From: Halomonas sp. | GTDB taxonomy: Bacteria; Pseudomonadota; Gammaproteobacteria; Pseudomonadales; Halomonadaceae | Reading direction: 5' to 3' | Length of the DNA: 64,000 nt | Assembly: GCF_029263665.1 (NCBI RefSeq) | Contig: NZ_JAJUFQ010000006.1 | Coordinates: 1-64,000 of the forward strand | Shown: positions 43,389-51,663 of the stretch, in pieces | How positions within the stretch are numbered: position 1 is the stretch's first letter | How the letters are laid out: each line of letters opens with the position of its first letter | The notes under the pieces: model-generated | Told to the model about the DNA's origin: nothing | Seen by the model: the letters and a program-made list of their open reading frames with translations, nothing else | The model's database searches: none | Made by a program: the position numbers and the translations under genes

Positions 43389-44597
43389 ATGACAGATGTC
43401 TATCTTTGCCATCCGCGCCGCAGTGCCATCGGCCGCTTCGGCGGTACCTTGGCCAGCGTGCGCCCCGATGATCTGGCGGCCGATATCTTCAAGGCGGTGC
43501 TGGCTGAAGCGCCGGAGCTCGATCCGGCTGCGATCGAGGAAGTCTTCATGGGCTGTGCCAACCAGGCTGGTGAAGACAATCGTAATGTCGCGCGCATGTC
43601 AGCCTTGCTGGCAGGGATTCCGACCTCGGTACCCGGCACTACCATGAATCGCCTGTGCGGTTCTGGCATGGATGCGGTCGGAACGGCCTTCCGGGCGATC
43701 AAGGCTGGAGAAATGGACCTGGCCCTGGCGGGTGGCGTGGAGTCCATGTCGCGTGCTCCCTACGTGATGGGCAAGGCGGATAGCGCGTTCTCGCGTGGGC
43801 AGAAGATCGAAGACACGACGATCGGCTGGCGTTTCATCAATCCGGCAATGAAGAAAGCCTATGGGGTGGACTCCATGCCCGAGACCGCCGAGAACGTGGC
43901 CCAGCAGTTCAATATCTCGCGTCAGGATCAGGACGCCTTTGCCGCCCGTTCCCAGGACAAGGCGGACAAGGCCCAGCAGGCTGGCCGCTTTGCTGAAGAG
44001 ATCGTGGCCATCGAGGTCCCGCGCCGCAAGCAGGATCCGCTGATCTTCGATACGGATGAGCATCCGCGCCCCGGCACTAGTGTCGAGAAGCTGGCCAAGC
44101 TGCCGGCACCCTTTGCCAGCGAGAATGGCAGTGTCACTGCCGGCAACGCCTCCGGGGTCAATGATGGCGCTGCGGCCATGCTGGTGGCCAGCGAAGCCGC
44201 AGTACGCAAGCATGGCCTCAAGCCCATGGCCAGGATTCTTGGCATGGCAACGGCGGGGGTCGAGCCGCGCATCATGGGTTATGGACCGGTACCTGCAGTG
44301 CGCCGCCTGCTCGAGCGTGCCGGTGTCGGCCTGGATGAGATCGATGTCATCGAACTCAATGAGGCCTTCGCGGCCCAGGCCTTGGCCTGCATGCGTGACC
44401 TCGGCCTGGCCGACGATGACCCGCGGGTCAATCCCAATGGTGGTGCCATTGCGCTGGGGCATCCGCTGGGCATGTCCGGGGCGCGTCTACTGATGACTGC
44501 GGCACATGAGCTGCAGAAAACCGGCAAGCGTTATGCACTGTGCACCATGTGTGTCGGTGTCGGGCAGGGCATCGCCACTCTGATCGAGCGGGCCTGA
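43389..44597 (+). CDS. pcaF: 3-oxoadipyl-CoA thiolase
   Basis: PcaF splits 3-oxoadipyl-CoA into succinyl-CoA and acetyl-CoA, the last pathway step. It has 402 residues, as usual. Catalytic elements are NRLCGSGMDAV with the nucleophilic cysteine near residue 90, GGAIALGHPLGMSGARL with the histidine, and CTMCVGVGQG with the second cysteine near the C-terminus. The ATG at 43389 follows a GGGGG-rich ribosome site. A terminator-like hairpin follows the gene and probably ends the pcaIJF transcript. Confidence 0.95.
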   Translation: MTDVYLCHPRRSAIGRFGGTLASVRPDDLAADIFKAVLAEAPELDPAAIEEVFMGCANQAGEDNRNVARMSALLAGIPTSVPGTTMNRLCGSGMDAVGTAFRAIKAGEMDLALAGGVESMSRAPYVMGKADSAFSRGQKIEDTTIGWRFINPAMKKAYGVDSMPETAENVAQQFNISRQDQDAFAARSQDKADKAQQAGRFAEEIVAIEVPRRKQDPLIFDTDEHPRPGTSVEKLAKLPAPFASENGSVTAGNASGVNDGAAAMLVASEAAVRKHGLKPMARILGMATAGVEPRIMGYGPVPAVRRLLERAGVGLDEIDVIELNEAFAAQALACMRDLGLADDDPRVNPNGGAIALGHPLGMSGARLLMTAAHELQKTGKRYALCTMCVGVGQGIATLIERA

Positions 44598-44632
44598 GCG
44601 AGGCGCTATTGTCATCGCTGGCAGGATGGCTG

Positions 44633-44668
44633 CCCAGCAAGGTCCTTGGCCTTGCTGGGTGGTTTTTA
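44633..44668 (+). terminator. Intrinsic terminator of pcaIJF
   Basis: A 10-bp stem (CCCAGCAAGG with CCTTGCTGGG, 7-nt loop) is followed by TGGTTTTTA. It lies 36 bp behind the pcaF stop. Confidence 0.85.
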
Positions 44669-44727
44669 TATAAGGCAGCGGAAAACAAGCCTTTGTATTG
44701 ATAAACAAAACAAGGGGTGGTCAGCCC

Positions 44728-46050
44728 ATGGATGCAGCAATCAACTTGTCGGTACGCTTTGTTCAGCGTTATCTGCCCAGTGCCTTTGTGCTGGCGGTGA
44801 TACTGACCTTCATCGTGTTCGTACTGGGTATCACCACAACGGGCACCTCGCCGCTGGACATGGCGACTTACTGGGGCAAAGGATTTTCCTCGCTGTTCAC
44901 CTTCGGCATGCAGATGACCCTGGTACTGCTGACAGGCTATGTGTTGGCGCTGACTCCCTTGGTGCAGGGCTGGCTGAACAGCCTGACCCAGAGAGCCAGT
45001 ACTCCACGCCAGGCATTGATTCTGACCATTGTCGTCAGCTTTGTGTGCTACTACCTCAATTGGGCATTCGGCATGGTGGTCGGGGCCATTCTTGCCCGCG
45101 AGATGGGACGTCGGGTCATTGGCCTGCACTTTCCTTTCATTGTCGCTGCCGCCTACGGTGGGGAACTGGTGCGTGGTCCTTCATCGTCGATTCCGCTGGT
45201 CATCGCGACACCTGAGCACTTCCTTGAAGAGGCCATTGGCATCGTGCCGGTGACCGAGACGCTCTACGCCTGGTGGAACGTTGCGTTGACGGCGTCTCTG
45301 CTGGTCTTGCTGCTGATCTTCTACCTGCTGCAGAAACAGCCGAAGGACATCATCCAGTTCAATGGTGGTGCAGAGGAGCCCTTGTCTGGAAAGGCAAGTC
45401 ATGATGACCGCCCAATGACACCTTCCGACCGGGTCGAGAACAGCCGCTTGCCGACACTGTTCATGGGACTGATGATCGCAGCCTTTCTTGGCGGACAGTG
45501 GCTCGAGGGCAGCTTCAGCATCAACCTCAATACGGTCATCCTGATCTTCCTGGCGTTGGGTCTTCTGCTGCACAAGAATCCTGCGCAATACCTCCAGGCC
45601 GTCGAGCGTGCCATCGGTGCCGCACGGGGCATCATCGTGCAGTTTCCGTTGTATGCCGGTATCGCTGGCATGATGACCAACTCGGGCATGGTCACGGCAT
45701 TTTCGGAGGCCATCATTTCAGTGGCGACCCCAGCCACTTTCCCGCTGCTGACGTTCTTCTCCGCGGGACTGGTCAACTTCTTCATCCCCTCCGGCGGCGG
45801 CCAGTGGGCGATTCAAGGACCTATCATGATGGAGGCAGCGGCAGCCATTGGCGCTGACCCGGCCCAGACGATCATGGCGTTTACCTGGGGGGATGGCTGG
45901 ACCAACCAGATTCAGCCGTTCTGGGCATTACCGTTGCTTGGCGTGGCGGGTCTCGCAGCACGCGACATCATGGGTTATTGCCTGGTGTGGTTAATGATTT
46001 CAGGTGTGGCGATTGCCGGGACCTTTGTTGCGCTTTCAGTGCTTGGCTAA
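44728..46050 (+). CDS. AtoE-type short-chain fatty acid transporter
   Basis: This is a polytopic permease of the short-chain fatty acid (AtoE) family with 440 residues and about 12 helices. Family-like sequences are LPSAFVLAVILTFIVFVLGI near the start, SFVCYYLNWAFGMVVGAILAREM near 110, VNFFIPSGGGQWAIQGPIMMEAA near 350 and FTWGDGWTNQIQPFWALPLLG near 385. The ATG at 44728 has AGGGG 10 bp upstream. Its place between pcaF and pcaL suggests that it moves a pathway acid such as beta-ketoadipate rather than acetoacetate or butyrate. The stop codon lies in a repeat array. Confidence 0.88.
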   Translation: MDAAINLSVRFVQRYLPSAFVLAVILTFIVFVLGITTTGTSPLDMATYWGKGFSSLFTFGMQMTLVLLTGYVLALTPLVQGWLNSLTQRASTPRQALILTIVVSFVCYYLNWAFGMVVGAILAREMGRRVIGLHFPFIVAAAYGGELVRGPSSSIPLVIATPEHFLEEAIGIVPVTETLYAWWNVALTASLLVLLLIFYLLQKQPKDIIQFNGGAEEPLSGKASHDDRPMTPSDRVENSRLPTLFMGLMIAAFLGGQWLEGSFSINLNTVILIFLALGLLLHKNPAQYLQAVERAIGAARGIIVQFPLYAGIAGMMTNSGMVTAFSEAIISVATPATFPLLTFFSAGLVNFFIPSGGGQWAIQGPIMMEAAAAIGADPAQTIMAFTWGDGWTNQIQPFWALPLLGVAGLAARDIMGYCLVWLMISGVAIAGTFVALSVLG

Positions 46051-46131
46051 CACGCAGTTCTTGGCTAACACGCAGTTCTGGGATAAACGCCAACTCTTGG
46101 ATAACACGCGGTATTTGGATAATGCGTCATA
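46042..46131. repeat. 5 x 18-bp tandem repeat over the AtoE-type gene stop codon
   Basis: Five 18-bp units start at 46042, 46060, 46078, 46096 and 46114. The first two are identical (cttggctaacacgcagtt) and contain the stop codon TAA, and the later ones drift. They fill nearly the whole gap up to the pcaL ribosome site. Confidence 0.9.
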
Positions 46132-46147
46132 GAAAACGGAGAAAATC

Positions 46148-47326
46148 ATGGCATTCGTGACGATCGGTGGCCGCAATGTGGCCTATCGCCTGCTCGGCGC
46201 TGCAGCCAATCCTCTGGTGGTGATGGCTCACCCGCTGGGGATGAGCCAGGCCGTATGGGATGACGTACTCCCGGCCCTGTTGCCGCGTTATCGTGTGCTG
46301 ACCTGGGACCTGCCGGGGCATGGTGTCAGTCAGGCCTGGCCGGATCAGGCGGGACCGATTACACCGGCAGCCCTTGCTGATGATGTGCTGGCCCTGGTGG
46401 ATCAGGTGGCCGGTGGAGGCCGTTTCCACTTCGTTGGCACTTCCATCGGTGGCGTGGTAGGACAACAACTGGTGGCGGAACATGGCCGGCGCCTGCTTTC
46501 TGCCACCTTGACCAACACCGGTGCGGTGATCGGCACTAGCGAGCTTTGGGCGACACGTGCCGAACGGGTGCGCACGGAAGGCCTGGTCGCGATGTCCAGC
46601 GAGATTGTGCCGCGCTGGTTTGCCGCTACCTGCTTCGAGGCTAATCCGGCACTCAAGGCTGGCTGGATGACGCAGATGGGGCTTGGCGATGATGAGTCCT
46701 ATGCCCGTCTTTGCGAGATGCTGGGCAGCCACTCTTTTGTTGGCAAGTTGGCAACTGCTAGCGAGCAAGTGAACGTTCAACTGTTTGGTGGTAGCGAAGA
46801 TCTGGCGACACCGCCGGAGGCATTGCAAACGCTGTCTGCTGAGTGTGCTGGAGCCCCGGTGGAAATTCTTGAAGGCGTCGGCCATGTGCCTTCCGTCGAG
46901 GTGCCGGCGTTGTTTGCCGAGAAGCTGTTGGCGATCCTGTCCCCGGAGCTGGGAGACGTCGGCCAGCATGGCGTGAGTTATGACACCGGGTTGGAGACAC
47001 GCAAGCAGGTGCTGGGTGCCGAGCATGTGGAGCGTGCTAGCCACAACGCCACCAGCCTGGACGCCCCGTTCCAGCAGATGATTACCCGCTTGGCCTGGGG
47101 GGAACTGTGGAGCAATGATGACATCAGCCGTCGCGAACGCAGTATGATCACCACCGCGATTCTGGCGGCCCTGGGACGGGAAGAGCTGGAACTGCATCTC
47201 AAGACGGCCAAGCGCATCGGTCTGAGTGAAGCCGAACTGCGTCAGGTACTGATGCATGTGGCCATCTATGCCGGTGTCCCCGCTGCCAACCATGCCTTTG
47301 CCCTGGCCAAGAAACTGGGTTGGTAA
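46148..47326 (+). CDS. pcaL: 3-oxoadipate enol-lactonase / 4-carboxymuconolactone decarboxylase fusion
   Basis: This 392-residue protein joins PcaD and PcaC. The N-terminal alpha/beta hydrolase (residues ~1-260) has the nucleophile elbow GTSIGG near residue 100 and the catalytic histidine in EGVGHVPS near 243. It hydrolyses the enol-lactone to beta-ketoadipate. The C-terminal carboxymuconolactone decarboxylase (~270-392, GLETRKQVLGAEHVERA, TTAILAALGREEELH-like, YAGVPAANHAF) makes that enol-lactone. So the two consecutive steps are on one chain, in order D-C. The stop codon is in a 21-bp repeat that repeats the last codons. Confidence 0.94.
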   Translation: MAFVTIGGRNVAYRLLGAAANPLVVMAHPLGMSQAVWDDVLPALLPRYRVLTWDLPGHGVSQAWPDQAGPITPAALADDVLALVDQVAGGGRFHFVGTSIGGVVGQQLVAEHGRRLLSATLTNTGAVIGTSELWATRAERVRTEGLVAMSSEIVPRWFAATCFEANPALKAGWMTQMGLGDDESYARLCEMLGSHSFVGKLATASEQVNVQLFGGSEDLATPPEALQTLSAECAGAPVEILEGVGHVPSVEVPALFAEKLLAILSPELGDVGQHGVSYDTGLETRKQVLGAEHVERASHNATSLDAPFQQMITRLAWGELWSNDDISRRERSMITTAILAALGREELELHLKTAKRIGLSEAELRQVLMHVAIYAGVPAANHAFALAKKLGW

Positions 47327-47372
47327 AAGAAGAAACTGGGTTGGTAAAAACAGAAGCTGGGCTGGTAAAAAA
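47310..47372. repeat. 3 x 21-bp tandem repeat over the pcaL stop codon
   Basis: Three 21-bp units start at 47310, 47331 and 47352. The first holds the final codons (KLGW) and stop of pcaL, and the next two repeat the same codons and stop in the same frame. Confidence 0.9.
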
Positions 47373-47401
47373 GTAGGGCAAACACTGACAGAGAGGCTCG
47401 A

Positions 47402-48334
47402 ATGCTCAATGCGCGTATCAAGCTGCGTCACTTGCAGGCCTTTCTTGAAGTGGCCCGACAGCGTAGCTTTGCTCGGGCTGCTGAGCGCTTGTCCATCACT
47501 CAACCCGGCATGTCCAAGGCGATTCGCGAGTTGGAAGATATTCTGGGGACCAGCCTGTTCGAGCGCACGGCTCGAGGAGTAGCGCTGACCCAGGCCGGCC
47601 TGACCTTGTTGCGCCATGCGGGGCCTGCCATGCGGGCGCTGGAAGAGGGCGTCGGGGCTTTGGGTGAAGTGGAGCGACATGCGCGCTGGCTGAGAGTTGG
47701 TGCGCTGTCCACGGTGGAAAGCCGCCTGCTGCCTGAGGCATTGCGCCGTTGGCATGCCAAGGGCAGTGAAGATGGGCAAGGCAGGTTCGCTGAGGTCGGT
47801 GTCAATGTGGTGACGGGGTCCAGTGCCTTTCTGTTGTCGCGGCTGCGCCGTGGAGATCTGGATGTTGTCGTCGGGCGCATGACCGAGGCCCGCGAGATTC
47901 AGGACCTGGCATTCGAGCATCTCTACTACGAACGCTTGCTGCTGGTGGTGCGAGCTGGGCATCCATTGGCAGGAGTGTCGCCACTTGTGGCCGAGGACCT
48001 GAGTGTCTATCCCTGGGTAGTACCACCGCCTCAGACGACACTGCGTCAGCAACTCGACAGCTTTTGCGTGCGTCAGGCAATGACCCTGCCATCCCGCTTG
48101 CTGGAGACCCTGTCGCTCTCCATCAGTCGCGGTTATACCCAAGGCAGCGATGCCATCTGGGTCGCGCCTGAAGAAGCCGTCGCGGAAGCGGTAGGGCGAG
48201 GAGAGTTATGCGAGCTCGACCTGGCGATAGAGCAGCAGGGCGGCTCGGTCGGGCTGTGTCGCAACGCCAGCCTGCAGTCATCTCTGGCCCTGGAAGCCTT
48301 CTGCGAAACCCTGCGTGAGGTGACGGCAGATTAA
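47402..48334 (+). CDS. pcaQ: LysR-family activator of the pca genes
   Basis: PcaQ is a LysR-type regulator of protocatechuate genes. The 310-residue protein starts IKLRHLQAFLEVARQRSFARAA with the helix-turn-helix ITQPGMSKAIRELEDILGTSLFERTARG, a sequence closely resembling known PcaQ proteins, followed by the effector domain from about residue 95. Unlike the usual divergent arrangement it lies in line, between pcaL and pcaHG. The palindrome ATAACC-N4-GGTTAT begins 4 bp after its stop and is the expected PcaQ site for pcaHG. Confidence 0.88.
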   Translation: MLNARIKLRHLQAFLEVARQRSFARAAERLSITQPGMSKAIRELEDILGTSLFERTARGVALTQAGLTLLRHAGPAMRALEEGVGALGEVERHARWLRVGALSTVESRLLPEALRRWHAKGSEDGQGRFAEVGVNVVTGSSAFLLSRLRRGDLDVVVGRMTEAREIQDLAFEHLYYERLLLVVRAGHPLAGVSPLVAEDLSVYPWVVPPPQTTLRQQLDSFCVRQAMTLPSRLLETLSLSISRGYTQGSDAIWVAPEEAVAEAVGRGELCELDLAIEQQGGSVGLCRNASLQSSLALEAFCETLREVTAD

Positions 48335-48337
48335 GGC

Positions 48338-48353
48338 ATAACCCATAGGTTAT
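48338..48353. promoter_or_regulatory. PcaQ box before pcaHG
   Basis: ATAACC-cata-GGTTAT is a perfect inverted repeat about 95 bp before the pcaH ATG. It matches the PcaQ site that I recall from Sinorhizobium meliloti (ATAACC-N4-GGTTAA) in all but the last base. Confidence 0.7.
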
Positions 48354-48447
48354 GAGAGGTGGTGAAGACGTCAATTGGCACTGGCCCAGGCGGGCGCCAC
48401 ACTGGCAACGATGTACCTCTATGCTTTCCATTCAGAGACAAATTGCT

Positions 48448-49191
48448 ATGCAAGACAATAACAAGTGCGCACTGAACAAGCGCTATGTGGAACGCGACCG
48501 CGACTGGCACCCTCCTGCATATGCTCCCGGCTACAAGACCTCCGTGGCCCGCTCCCCCAGCCAGGCACTGGTGAGCCTGTGGAATGCGACAACTTCCGAG
48601 CTGATGGGGCCTGATTTCCGCAAGTTGCGTATGGGATCGCATGACAACGATTTGTTGCTTAACTACCGTGATGCCGAGAATCCCGGCCTGCCGGTCGGGG
48701 AGCGCATCATCATGTTCGGTCGTGTACTCGATCAGTTCGGCAAGCCAGTCCCGCATACCCTGGTGGAAATGTGGCAGGCCAATGCCGGTGGTCGCTACCG
48801 CCACAAGAAGGATGTCTATCTGGCACCGCTGGATCCCAATTTCGGTGGAGTAGGGCGTTGTTTGACCGACGAGGATGGCTGGTACCGCTTCCGTACCATC
48901 AAGCCCGGCCCTTATCCATGGGGTAATGGCATCAACACCTGGCGCCCGGCCCATATCCACGTTTCCGTGATGGGGCCGTCGATATCCACCCGCTTGATCA
49001 CGCAGATGTATTTCGAAGGAGATCCGCTGATCCCGCTTTGCCCTATTGTGCAGACGCTCAACGATCAGGAAGCCGTCGATACCATGATTGCCCGGCTCGA
49101 CATGGCGCGCAGCCGCCCGATGGATAGCCTGGCCTATCGCTTCGACATCGTGGTGCGCGGTGAACTGCAGACTTATTTCGAAAACCAGTGA
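48448..49191 (+). CDS. pcaH: Protocatechuate 3,4-dioxygenase beta subunit
   Basis: This is the iron-bearing subunit of the enzyme that cleaves the protocatechuate ring between its two hydroxyls. From the ATG at 48448 it has 247 residues. Family features are [20 protein letters not shown] near the start, [15 protein letters not shown] near residue 110, and the Fe(III) ligands: tyrosines in GGRYRH and GPYPW and the two histidines of RPAHIHVS. The upstream frame to 48352 has no family similarity and overlaps the PcaQ box. Its stop region is duplicated just ahead of pcaG. Confidence 0.94.
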   Translation: MQDNNKCALNKRYVERDRDWHPPAYAPGYKTSVARSPSQALVSLWNATTSELMGPDFRKLRMGSHDNDLLLNYRDAENPGLPVGERIIMFGRVLDQFGKPVPHTLVEMWQANAGGRYRHKKDVYLAPLDPNFGGVGRCLTDEDGWYRFRTIKPGPYPWGNGINTWRPAHIHVSVMGPSISTRLITQMYFEGDPLIPLCPIVQTLNDQEAVDTMIARLDMARSRPMDSLAYRFDIVVRGELQTYFENQ

Positions 49192-49215
49192 CAGGTTCGA
49201 GAATCAGTACAGAGG
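49177..49215. repeat. 2 x ~20-bp tandem repeat over the pcaH stop codon
   Basis: A 19-bp and a 20-bp unit beginning ttcgaRaaYcagt follow each other. The first contains the pcaH stop and the second ends in the AGAGG that serves as the pcaG ribosome site. Confidence 0.65.
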
Positions 49216-49223
49216 CAAAGACA

Positions 49224-49856
49224 ATGCAACAGCCGAATTCCGTATCCTGCAGTGAGCTGATGCTGCGCGAGACTGCGTCACAGACTGCTGGGCCCTATGT
49301 GCATATCGGCCTGGCCCTGCATGTGGCCGGCTTGCCCAAGCGTGATGAAGAACTGTGGAACCAGATGGCCAGGCCCGAAGCTGAAGGTGAGCATATCGAG
49401 GTCATCGGCAAGGTGATTGACGGCAATGGTGACCCGGTGCGTGATGCACTGCTCGAAGCCTGGCAGGCTGATGCCCATGGCGAGTATCAGCCGGAATATG
49501 ACCAACACAAGCCATTCAACAGTTTCGGGCGTACGGCGACGACTGCAGAAGGGGATAGCGAGTGGTCATTGATCACGGTCAAGCCCGGTGCCGTAGGGCT
49601 TTCCAATGGCCGAGTGATGGCGCCGCATATCAACCTGGCCATCTTCGCCAGGGGCATCAATATTCACTTGCAGACACGTCTCTACTTCGAGGACGAAGCG
49701 GAAGCCAATGCTGCCTGTCCGGTACTCAATGCCGTTGAGTCGACGACACGTCGCCAGACCCTGGTCGCCAAGCGAGAAGAAGTCGACGGCAAGGTGCGTT
49801 ATCGCCTTGATATCCGTCTGCAGGGGGAAGGTGAGACGGTGTTCTTTGATTTCTGA
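49224..49856 (+). CDS. pcaG: Protocatechuate 3,4-dioxygenase alpha subunit
   Basis: This is the alpha subunit of the ring-cleavage dioxygenase, which shapes the active site but binds no iron. It has 210 residues from the ATG at 49224, which has AGAGG 8 bp upstream. The TASQTAGPYVHIGLA-type start (ETASQTAGPYVHIGL), the IEVIGKVIDGNGDPVRDALLEAWQADAHGEY beta-sandwich and MAPHINLAIFARGINIHLQTRLYF are family-typical. It follows pcaH with 32 bp between them. An open GTG at 49188 would overlap pcaH but has no ribosome site. Confidence 0.94.
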   Translation: MQQPNSVSCSELMLRETASQTAGPYVHIGLALHVAGLPKRDEELWNQMARPEAEGEHIEVIGKVIDGNGDPVRDALLEAWQADAHGEYQPEYDQHKPFNSFGRTATTAEGDSEWSLITVKPGAVGLSNGRVMAPHINLAIFARGINIHLQTRLYFEDEAEANAACPVLNAVESTTRRQTLVAKREEVDGKVRYRLDIRLQGEGETVFFDF

Positions 49857-49894
49857 TCCTTGTGCTTGCGGATCACGCTCTTGTGACATTCCCT

Positions 49895-49920
49895 ACAGGC
49901 CCTGCAGCAGCAGGGCCTGT
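49895..49920. other. 10-bp stem hairpin after pcaG
   Basis: ACAGGCCCTG pairs with CAGGGCCTGT across 6 nt between the convergent pcaG and FAH genes. Neither side has a T tract, so it may end transcripts poorly or only protect the mRNA. Confidence 0.6.
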
Positions 49921-49973
49921 GTGATTCAGGTCTCCGGAAAGGGAGGGCTTGAAGATGCCTTTCCGGCGACCAT

Positions 49974-50681
49974 TCATATGCCAGTCCTGGGCGCTACGAT
50001 AGTCATGGTGTGGCTGCCAACACCATCGACACCGCCGCTGATGCGGTCACCTACCTGAAGCGCGCCAACGCCGGCAGGGGTGCCGGTGTAGATCAGATCG
50101 CCAGCGCGAATGCGCATGGATTGCGACAGGATGGAGATGACCTCCGGAATGCTCCAGATCAGGTCGGCAATATCCTGGTCCTGCTTGATCTCGTCGTTCA
50201 CTGCCAGCCAGATGCGGCCACTGGAGGGATGACCAATCTCACTGGCCTTCTTGATCGGTGAGATAACCACAGAGGCATCGAATCCCTTGCCCCAATCCCA
50301 GGGCCGCCCGAGTTCCTTGGCTTCTGCCTGCAGGTCGCGGCGCGTGAGGTCGTTGCCGACGGCATAGCCGTAGATGTAGTCATGCGCCTCTTCGACCGGA
50401 ATCTCGAAACCGTCCTTGCCGATGGCAACGACCAGTTCCATTTCGTACTGGAAGTTCTTGGTCTGGGGGGGATAGGGGATTTCGCTACCGTCGGGAACCA
50501 GAGCATCGGCAGGCTTGGTGAAGAAGAAAGGCGGTTCACGGCTTGGATCACGCCCCATTTCCCTGGCGTGAGCCTCGTAGTTACGCCCTACGCAGAAGAT
50601 GCGACGCACCGGAAATTGTTTGTCATCTCCTTCAATGGCAACGCTGGTAATAGGATGAGGGGCAAAAACATAATCGACCAT
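49974..50681 (-). CDS. Fumarylacetoacetate hydrolase family protein
   Basis: This is a metal-dependent hydrolase or decarboxylase of the FAH fold with 235 residues from the ATG at 50681. Family landmarks are RIFCVGRNYEAHAREMG near residue 22, EPPFFFTKPADALV near 43, the metal-ligand region YEMELVVAIGKDG near 73 and GDLIYTGTPAGVG near 205. The small single-domain form resembles YcgM/FAHD1, for which acylpyruvase or oxaloacetate decarboxylase activity is known. Substrate here is not determined. It is convergent with pcaG and has no sign of belonging to the pca regulon. Confidence 0.88.
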   Translation of the reverse strand: MVDYVFAPHPITSVAIEGDDKQFPVRRIFCVGRNYEAHAREMGRDPSREPPFFFTKPADALVPDGSEIPYPPQTKNFQYEMELVVAIGKDGFEIPVEEAHDYIYGYAVGNDLTRRDLQAEAKELGRPWDWGKGFDASVVISPIKKASEIGHPSSGRIWLAVNDEIKQDQDIADLIWSIPEVISILSQSMRIRAGDLIYTGTPAGVGALQVGDRISGGVDGVGSHTMTIVAPRTGI

Positions 50682-50827
50682 GGACGGGTTCCCTGTTGTG
50701 ATGGGGGTATTGTGGCAGGTTCTGTCGTGACAGCTTCGCTCATGACGTATCGAAGGTAAGATCGTAGCATGCTGTTTCGCCAAGGTCGGGGCATTTCCTG
50801 TTGATATCAGGGTAGTGGGGAAAAGAT

Positions 50828-51601
50828 ATGCTGGAAGGTATCGGAAAGTGGTTGAGTCGCTATCTCAGCCAGCCACTCAAGTCAGCAAGCATACAGGCTC
50901 CCGTTGAGATCGAGCAGTTGAGAGCCTGCATGAAGCCTGGTGATGTCCTGCTGATTGATGGCAATACTCGGATCAGTACGGCAATCAAGTATCTGACGCA
51001 GTCCACCTGGTCCCATGCAGCGCTGTATGTGGGCAATGCCTGCGAGGAAGTCGGAGGTGGGCCCTACGGCCTGATCGAGGCTGATATCAATGACGGCGTA
51101 CGCCGTGTTGGCCTGGAAACCTATGCTGGGCAGCACTGCCGTATCTGCCGTCCTGTCGGGCTTGGGCCAGAGGAACGTCAGGCACTGATCGACTATGCCA
51201 CCCAACGTCTGGGCAACTGCTACGATTTGCGCAATGTCATCGACCTGGTGCGCTATCTGATGCCCACCCCGCCGGTGCCGGTACATTGGCGCAGAAAGAT
51301 GCTGGCGCTCGGCAGCGGTGATCCCACCCGAGCCATCTGCTCTACCTTGATTGCCGAGGCATTCCAGTCAATCCGCTACCCCATCCTGCCGCGTATTGCA
51401 GTGGCACAATCGTTGGGCCCTGGGCATCAGGAGTTCGAGGTGCTTTATCCTCGGCACTTCTCCTACTTTGTACCTCGCGATTTCGATGTCTCGCCTTATT
51501 TCCTGATCATCAAACCGACACTCGATATCAATTTCGATCATCGTCAGCTTATCTGGGGAGGAGAGCCTTCCATGTCTTCGCTCAAAAATGAAGCTGGCTG
51601 A
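50828..51601 (+). CDS. YiiX/YebB-like NlpC/P60-fold cysteine peptidase-like protein
   Basis: This 257-residue protein matches the YiiX/YebB-like branch of the NlpC/P60 (permuted papain) fold. The histidine is in STWSHAALYVG near residue 60 and the cysteine in RAICSTLIAEAF near 170, which is the permuted order. GDVLLIDGNTRISTAIKYLTQS precedes it. Members are thought to act on lipids or peptide bonds, but the substrate is not known. No signal peptide is visible. It stands alone, divergent from the FAH gene. Confidence 0.8.
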   Translation: MLEGIGKWLSRYLSQPLKSASIQAPVEIEQLRACMKPGDVLLIDGNTRISTAIKYLTQSTWSHAALYVGNACEEVGGGPYGLIEADINDGVRRVGLETYAGQHCRICRPVGLGPEERQALIDYATQRLGNCYDLRNVIDLVRYLMPTPPVPVHWRRKMLALGSGDPTRAICSTLIAEAFQSIRYPILPRIAVAQSLGPGHQEFEVLYPRHFSYFVPRDFDVSPYFLIIKPTLDINFDHRQLIWGGEPSMSSLKNEAG

Positions 51602-51663
51602 CGGTACTGCGAATGCTCTTTAAATCATGAGAGTTTCGTTCATGAAAGATGGACGAGCAGAGA

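Noticed and set aside
46127..48142. 671-codon minus-strand open frame opposite pcaL and pcaQ
   Set aside because: It lies fully opposite two well-supported genes, is rich in H, Q and R as expected for the complement of GC-rich coding DNA, and shows no family motif.
49895..49920. Intrinsic terminator for pcaHG
   Set aside because: The stem is perfect, but no T run follows on either strand, so I list it only as a hairpin.
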